Shown here: piece after piece, positions 60,402 through 64,000 of the stretch
Position numbering within the stretch: the stretch's first letter is position 1
Layout of the letters: each line of letters begins with the position of its first letter
Assembly: GCF_013415905.1 (NCBI RefSeq)
Contig: NZ_CP058909.1
Coordinates: forward strand, 1,116,001-1,180,000
Length of the DNA: 64,000 nt
From: Halosimplex pelagicum
Lineage (GTDB): Archaea > Halobacteriota > Halobacteria > Halobacteriales > Haloarculaceae
Reading direction: 5' to 3'
The notes under the pieces: generated by a model
What the model was told of the DNA's origin: nothing
The model's input: the letters and a program-made list of their open reading frames with translations, nothing else
Databases searched by the model: none
Translations under genes and position numbers: made by a program

Positions 60402-61364
60402 ATGACAGACCAACGTACAGTCGCCGTCACAGGCGCAGCGGGATTCATCGGCAGTCGCGTCGTTTCCGAACTACAGCAGGCCCACCCCGACTGGGAGATC
60501 ACCGCGCTCGACAACTTCTACCTCGGCGACGTGCGGGAGATCGGCGACGTGACCGTCGAACACGTCGACGTACGTAACCGCGGCCGCCTGGAGGAGGCGC
60601 TCTCGGGTGCGGACATCGTGATGCATCTCGCCGCCATCTCCGGCGTCGACGACTGCGAGGAGAACCAGGACCAGGCCTACGAGGTCAACGTCCAGGGGAC
60701 GAACAACGTCGCGTGGTTCTGCCGGAAGACCGGCGCGGCGCTCGTCTTCCCCTACTCGATGGCGGTGCTGGGCGATCCCGTCGACTTCCCCATCACCGTC
60801 GACCACCGCCGTGACCCGATGAACTGGTACGGTCGGTCGAAACTCCTCAACGAGCGCGCCATCGAGACCTTCGCCGAGGGCGAGTTCCCCGCGCACCTGT
60901 TCCTCAAGTCGAATCTGTACGGCGAGCACGAGATCGACGGCCAGACCGTCTCGAAGGGCACGGTCATCAACTTCTTCGTCGGCCGCGCGAAGGACGGCGA
61001 GAACCTGACCGTCTACGAGCCCGGCGACCAGGCGCGCAACTACGTCCACGTCAAGGACGTGGCTCGCGCGTACGTCCGCAGCGCCGAACGGCTGGTCGAC
61101 CAGCTCGACGCGGGCGAGACCGGCGTCGAGAAGTACGAGATCGCCAGCCAGGAGGACCCTGGCATCACGACCGTCGCGGAGATCGTTCGGGACATCGCGG
61201 CCGAGGAGATCGACTTCGAGCCCGAGATCGAACTGCTGGAGAACCCGCGTGACGAGACGCTCGTCAGCGAGTTCGAGGTGGACACGACCCGGGCTCGCGA
61301 AGAGCTTGGGTGGTCGGTCGAGTACTCGGTCGAAGATAGTATCCGCGAGTTGATTCGTCGCTGA
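60402..61364 (+). CDS. NAD-dependent sugar epimerase/dehydratase
   Basis: A 320-residue extended SDR. VAVTGAAGFIGSRVVSELQQ is the NAD loop, VMHLAAISGVDDCEEN the nicotinamide region, YSMAVLGDP stands at the catalytic Ser, and WYGRSKLLNERA supplies Tyr and Lys. NYVHVKDVARAYVRSAE follows. It is the third SDR gene within 4 kb and continues the same strand after the toxin-antitoxin insertion. Specificity unknown. Confidence 0.86.
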   Translation: MTDQRTVAVTGAAGFIGSRVVSELQQAHPDWEITALDNFYLGDVREIGDVTVEHVDVRNRGRLEEALSGADIVMHLAAISGVDDCEENQDQAYEVNVQGTNNVAWFCRKTGAALVFPYSMAVLGDPVDFPITVDHRRDPMNWYGRSKLLNERAIETFAEGEFPAHLFLKSNLYGEHEIDGQTVSKGTVINFFVGRAKDGENLTVYEPGDQARNYVHVKDVARAYVRSAERLVDQLDAGETGVEKYEIASQEDPGITTVAEIVRDIAAEEIDFEPEIELLENPRDETLVSEFEVDTTRAREELGWSVEYSVEDSIRELIRR

Positions 61365-61417
61365 GCTTGAATTCGAGTCCGTTCTTGTGTGAAACTCCTG
61401 CAGTTAGCGCGGGGTTG

Positions 61418-61828
61418 TCACCTCGTCGAACTGTCGTACATCCCTTCGAAGGCCTGCTCGCCGCGGATCAACTCGTCCACACCGTCGGTAAGCGTTACCT
61501 CGCCGAATACGGTCGCCTGATAATACGTGTACAGCCCGTCCTGCCCGCGCTCGGTGCGTTGGCGTTTCTCGATGAGACTGACATCGACGAGTTCGTTGAG
61601 GTGATAGTGAAGGGTACTATCGTCGATCTCGAGTGCGTCTTCGAGCTCCGTCGGACTCATCTCGCCGCTGTGAACGAGTCGATACAGGATCTCGTAGCGG
61701 GTGCGATGGCCGACGGCGGCGTGCATCGCGAGATACTCGTCGAGCGTGAGAATGCTCTCTTCGGGTAATAGATCCTCCGGATCGTCCGGGGGGGAACCGT
61801 CGACCGTCCGCGTTTGATCCGTCGCCAT
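61418..61828 (-). CDS. winged-HTH transcriptional regulator, ArsR-like
   Basis: A 136-residue protein. AMHAAVGHRTRYEILYRLVHSGEMSPTELEDALEIDDSTLHYHLNELVDVSLIEKRQRT is a winged helix-turn-helix domain of the ArsR type, followed by the strand pair of the wing (LYTYYQATVFGEV). There is no obvious ligand-binding domain. Divergent from the DUF7509-like gene with a 98-bp shared promoter region; it may control that gene or itself. Target unknown. Confidence 0.8.
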   Translation of the reverse strand: MATDQTRTVDGSPPDDPEDLLPEESILTLDEYLAMHAAVGHRTRYEILYRLVHSGEMSPTELEDALEIDDSTLHYHLNELVDVSLIEKRQRTERGQDGLYTYYQATVFGEVTLTDGVDELIRGEQAFEGMYDSSTR

Positions 61829-61895
61829 CGTACGTCACACTACGATCTTGATTCGTTTAGTCGTTTTCAAGCCAAAATCTCTCGAAAACACGGAC

Positions 61896-61904
61896 TTTTA
61901 TATA
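61896..61904 (+). promoter_or_regulatory. TATA box of the DUF7509-like gene
   Basis: TTTTATATA centred 27 bp before the ATG at 61927. Confidence 0.65.
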
Positions 61905-61926
61905 GTAACGCTTGCCATACCCACCT

Positions 61927-62547
61927 ATGACCGTCGAGATCACGCGCGAGCTGATCGCCGATCGGCTCGGTCGTGTGACATATGACCGCTTTCTCTTCTA
62001 CCTGATGGGGCCGTACAAGTCGTTCAACCTCAACTACGTCCTCAGTGAGGAGGAGCGTCGTGAGATTGATATCGACGATCTCCCGGGGCCCCTCCGCCGA
62101 CTCTTCCGGAACAAGGACGACATCAACGCGGCGCAGACCCTCTTGCGCCGAATACAGGGAGCGCTTCGCAGCGACCCGGGCGTGAACGCCTTCCTCGCAC
62201 TCGATGTCGATGTGGACACAGACGACGTGGACGCTGTGACACAGAGCATCGAATATGCACGATGTAGCAACGCGACGGCGTTCGTGTTGCCGTTTCTCGG
62301 CCACAATTTCGGTGTCGGCGAAGAGGCCGGCAGCATCCTCGAAAACCTCGGGGATGAACACGGCGAACGGCTGATATTCGTCCACGAGGACGACGTAACG
62401 AGTGCGATGATCCGATCGGCGCCAGTTCGGTGGGATCTGCGCGTCGAGACTTACGAAACCGAGGACGAACTCATCGCCAAACTCCGACGGTTCGCCGGCG
62501 GGATTATGCACCGCGAGCGGCGTGGGGAACTCGAGCGACTGGATTGA
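61927..62547 (+). CDS. conserved haloarchaeal protein, DUF7509-like
   Basis: A 206-residue soluble protein of a family I recognise as conserved in haloarchaea without known function. Distinct segments are RVTYDRFLFYLMGPYKSFNLNYVL at the start, VNAFLALDVDVDTDDVDAVTQS in the middle and RLIFVHEDDVTSAMIRSAPVRWDLRVETYETEDELIAKLRRFAG towards the end. The alternation of beta strands and helices, with the GPY motif early on, is reminiscent of nucleoside 2-deoxyribosyltransferase/TIR-like folds, but this is speculative. The ATG at 61927 fits the TATA spacing. Confidence 0.7.
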   Translation: MTVEITRELIADRLGRVTYDRFLFYLMGPYKSFNLNYVLSEEERREIDIDDLPGPLRRLFRNKDDINAAQTLLRRIQGALRSDPGVNAFLALDVDVDTDDVDAVTQSIEYARCSNATAFVLPFLGHNFGVGEEAGSILENLGDEHGERLIFVHEDDVTSAMIRSAPVRWDLRVETYETEDELIAKLRRFAGGIMHRERRGELERLD

Positions 62548-62655
62548 CCATTCCCTGCATCGCACGCGGTCTGAACTCCCGAGTCGTGGACTCCTCAGAT
62601 TCGCAGCCCGGCAACAGGACTCTCGTGCCGACGAGTTCGCGTAGCTGTCGGGCTT

Positions 62656-63828
62656 TCACTCCTGCGCGATCCGCTGGAGGTGCTCGGTCGTCCGCTCGAC
62701 AGTTGTCTCCCAGTCGTAGCCGTCTTCGACGACCGCACGCGGCGAGTACGCCTCTCGTTGCTCCGTCACGGCCACCAGCGCGTTCGTGAACCCGTCCACG
62801 TCGCCCACGGGGACAGTTTCCCCGCCGCCGTCGACGATGCTCGTGAGCTGGTCGAGCGCGCTCGTAACCACGGGCACGTCGCTCGCCATCGCCTCTAACA
62901 CCGTGCGCGGTAGCCCCTCGGCCTCACTCGGCAACACGAGCGCGTCGGCCGCTCGGTAGACCGCGGGCATCGCCTCGTAGGGGAGGTGGCCCAGAAACTG
63001 GACTGCGTCGCCGAGGCTGCGGTCGCGAACCTCCCGTTTGAGGTCCTCGCGCAACGGCCCGTCACCGCAGATGGTGAGGCCGGCGTCGGGTGCCCGTTCG
63101 CGGAGTCGCTCGAACGCCGCGAGCGCGTCGCCCGGTCGTTTCCCGTCGACGAGACGGCCGACGAACAGAACCACGGGGTCACCAACCATGTCGTCGTGTC
63201 CCGGCCCGTCCGGCGTGAACCGCGCCGTGTCGATCCCGTTCGCGACGACTTCGACCGGGACCGAGACCCCGAGATCGCGGAGCCGGTCGCGGTCCTCGTC
63301 GGTGTAACAGAAGGCCACGTCCGCGCTGTCGAAGGTCCAGCGCCCGACCGTCCGGAGGTACCAGTCGAAGACCCACTTGGGCGCCGTCTGGGAGTACAGG
63401 CCGTGGTTCGTGACCGCCAGCGGCGTCCCCGACAGCCGACGGGCGAGCGCCGCGAGGTTCGTCGAGAAATAGAGATGCGAGTGGGCGTGGACCACGTCGT
63501 ACTCGCCCGCCCGCCGGAGGAACTGCGCGACGCCCGCGGAGAGGGCGTTCCCGAGCGGCTCCGCGGTGGGCGGAAACCGGACGACTGTGTAGCCGTCGCG
63601 CTGTTCGACGTGGGGCCAGTCCCCGTCGGCGTCGGGCGCGACCGCCAGCACCGTCACGTCGTGGCCCATCGCGGCCTGGTCGCGACTCAGTGCGTGGGCG
63701 TGATACGCTCCGCCGCCCGCCACGTCGGGGTAGACCTTCTGTGCGACCCGCAGGATCCGGAGCGTGCGCGCTGTCTCCTCGGATATCCCCGACCCTGTGT
63801 CCGCACTCCCTCGACGGTCGCGCGTCAT
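62656..63828 (-). CDS. GT4 family glycosyltransferase
   Basis: A 390-residue GT-B enzyme. ILRVAQKVYPDVAGGGAYHAHALSRD and VVHAHSHLYFSTNLAAL lie in the N-terminal half; VANGIDTARF, VLFVGRLVDGKRPGDALAAFERL, TICGDGPL and LPSEAEGLPRTVLEAMASDVPVV mark the donor-binding half. An acidic N-terminal extension of about 25 residues precedes the core. Its start lies 13 bp after the stop of the sugar transferase gene on the same strand, so the two are one operon. Confidence 0.88.
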   Translation of the reverse strand: MTRDRRGSADTGSGISEETARTLRILRVAQKVYPDVAGGGAYHAHALSRDQAAMGHDVTVLAVAPDADGDWPHVEQRDGYTVVRFPPTAEPLGNALSAGVAQFLRRAGEYDVVHAHSHLYFSTNLAALARRLSGTPLAVTNHGLYSQTAPKWVFDWYLRTVGRWTFDSADVAFCYTDEDRDRLRDLGVSVPVEVVANGIDTARFTPDGPGHDDMVGDPVVLFVGRLVDGKRPGDALAAFERLRERAPDAGLTICGDGPLREDLKREVRDRSLGDAVQFLGHLPYEAMPAVYRAADALVLPSEAEGLPRTVLEAMASDVPVVTSALDQLTSIVDGGGETVPVGDVDGFTNALVAVTEQREAYSPRAVVEDGYDWETTVERTTEHLQRIAQE

Positions 63829-63841
63829 CGGGCGTGGTGAC

Positions 63842-64000
63842 TCATCGCTCGGTGTTAGGTCGGACGGTTCGGACCGCGTCGGCGCCGACGTCCCACAGCT
63901 GTCGGATCACGATCTTCAGGTCGAACCAAAAGGACTGCCGGCGGATGTACTCCACGTCGTAGCGGAGCTTCTCCTCGGGGTCGTGGCCGGTCGCGTCGTT
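63842..64000 (-). CDS. 3' end of a polyprenyl-phosphate sugar-1-phosphate transferase (cut by window edge)
   Basis: 53 codons, including the stop, of the C-terminus are present, reading GHDPEEKLRYDVEYIRRQSF and then WFDLKIVIRQLWDVG. The EEKLRYDVEYIRxxSxxxDLKI arrangement is the typical end of the bacterial sugar transferase family (WcaJ, WbaP, PglC), which start polymer synthesis by moving a sugar phosphate to a lipid phosphate. It would initiate a chain that the downstream GT4 extends. The rest is outside the window. Confidence 0.75.
   Translation of the reverse strand, partial: NDATGHDPEEKLRYDVEYIRRQSFWFDLKIVIRQLWDVGADAVRTVRPNTER

Noticed and set aside
1..64000. tRNA, rRNA or other structured RNA genes
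   Set aside because: No cloverleaf-like or rRNA-like sequence recognised by eye on either strand; a dedicated scan would be needed to be sure.

Overview
The window comes from a halophilic archaeon (class Halobacteria). Most genes are very G+C-rich, the proteins are acidic, TATA-like boxes often lie 25-35 bp before the start codons, and the gene families are haloarchaeal: two CheF taxis proteins, a DUF457 membrane protein, HVO_A0114/TumE and DUF433/DUF5615 toxin-antitoxin pairs, and a DUF7509-like protein. I cannot name a species. Apart from the two cheF genes and a few small regulators or toxins, almost everything makes, exports or modifies surface polysaccharide or glycoprotein glycans.

Layout. 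(1) 1-3.1 kb: edge of a membrane or secreted protein gene, cheF copy 1, a DUF457 membrane protein and cheF copy 2. (2) 3.1-27.7 kb: a high-GC exopolysaccharide-type island. It holds a DPM-like GT2, WecB, a DUF354 protein, two sulfatase-fold enzymes, a multipass membrane protein, two Tat-exported beta-helix proteins, a beta-propeller, a Wzx-like flippase, a GT4, a DUF1616 protein, an alpha/alpha-barrel protein, two ATP-grasp proteins and a NodB-type deacetylase. (3) 27.8-29.6 kb: two extra copies of the 3' end of cheF2, each followed by a toxin-antitoxin pair. (4) 29.7-32.8 kb: a sugar-nucleotidyltransferase and GlmS, supplying activated amino sugars. (5) 32.8-55.3 kb: a second glycan cluster, much of it A+T-richer than its surroundings. 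It carries an MsbA/PglK-like exporter, a DegT aminotransferase, an SDR, HAD and ATP-grasp proteins, an N-formyltransferase, a PIG-L deacetylase, NeuB, a methyltransferase, NeuC, NeuA, a WecC-type dehydrogenase, a capsule-synthesis-like protein, two more alkaline-phosphatase-fold enzymes, glycosyltransferases and a GT-C-like membrane protein. (6) 55.3-64 kb: high GC again, with GT2, GT4, a UDP-sulfoquinovose-synthase-like SDR behind a palindromic operator, two more SDRs separated by a DUF433/DUF5615 module, an HTH regulator with a DUF7509-like neighbour, a GT4, and the 3' end of a bacterial-type sugar transferase at the right edge.

How the genes fit together. GlmS and the nucleotidyltransferase make amino-sugar nucleotides. 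SDR, DegT, NeuC, NeuB and NeuA homologues form the core of a CMP-nonulosonic acid (sialic/legionaminic-like) route, with formyltransferase, deacetylase, HAD and ATP-grasp enzymes as likely tailoring functions. WecB and WecC homologues point to ManNAc/ManNAcA, and the SqdB-like SDR to sulfoquinovose. Glycosyltransferases build the chains, and the flippase and ABC exporter move them.

Most notable: three copies of the cheF2 3' end, all finishing at the same stop codon, bracket the whole polysaccharide island and then a toxin-antitoxin cassette. This resembles repeated insertion at a protein-gene 3' end. Also notable are an ATAACAA element at the TATA position of several island genes, and three sulfatase-like enzymes with Thr where sulfatases have Cys or Ser.
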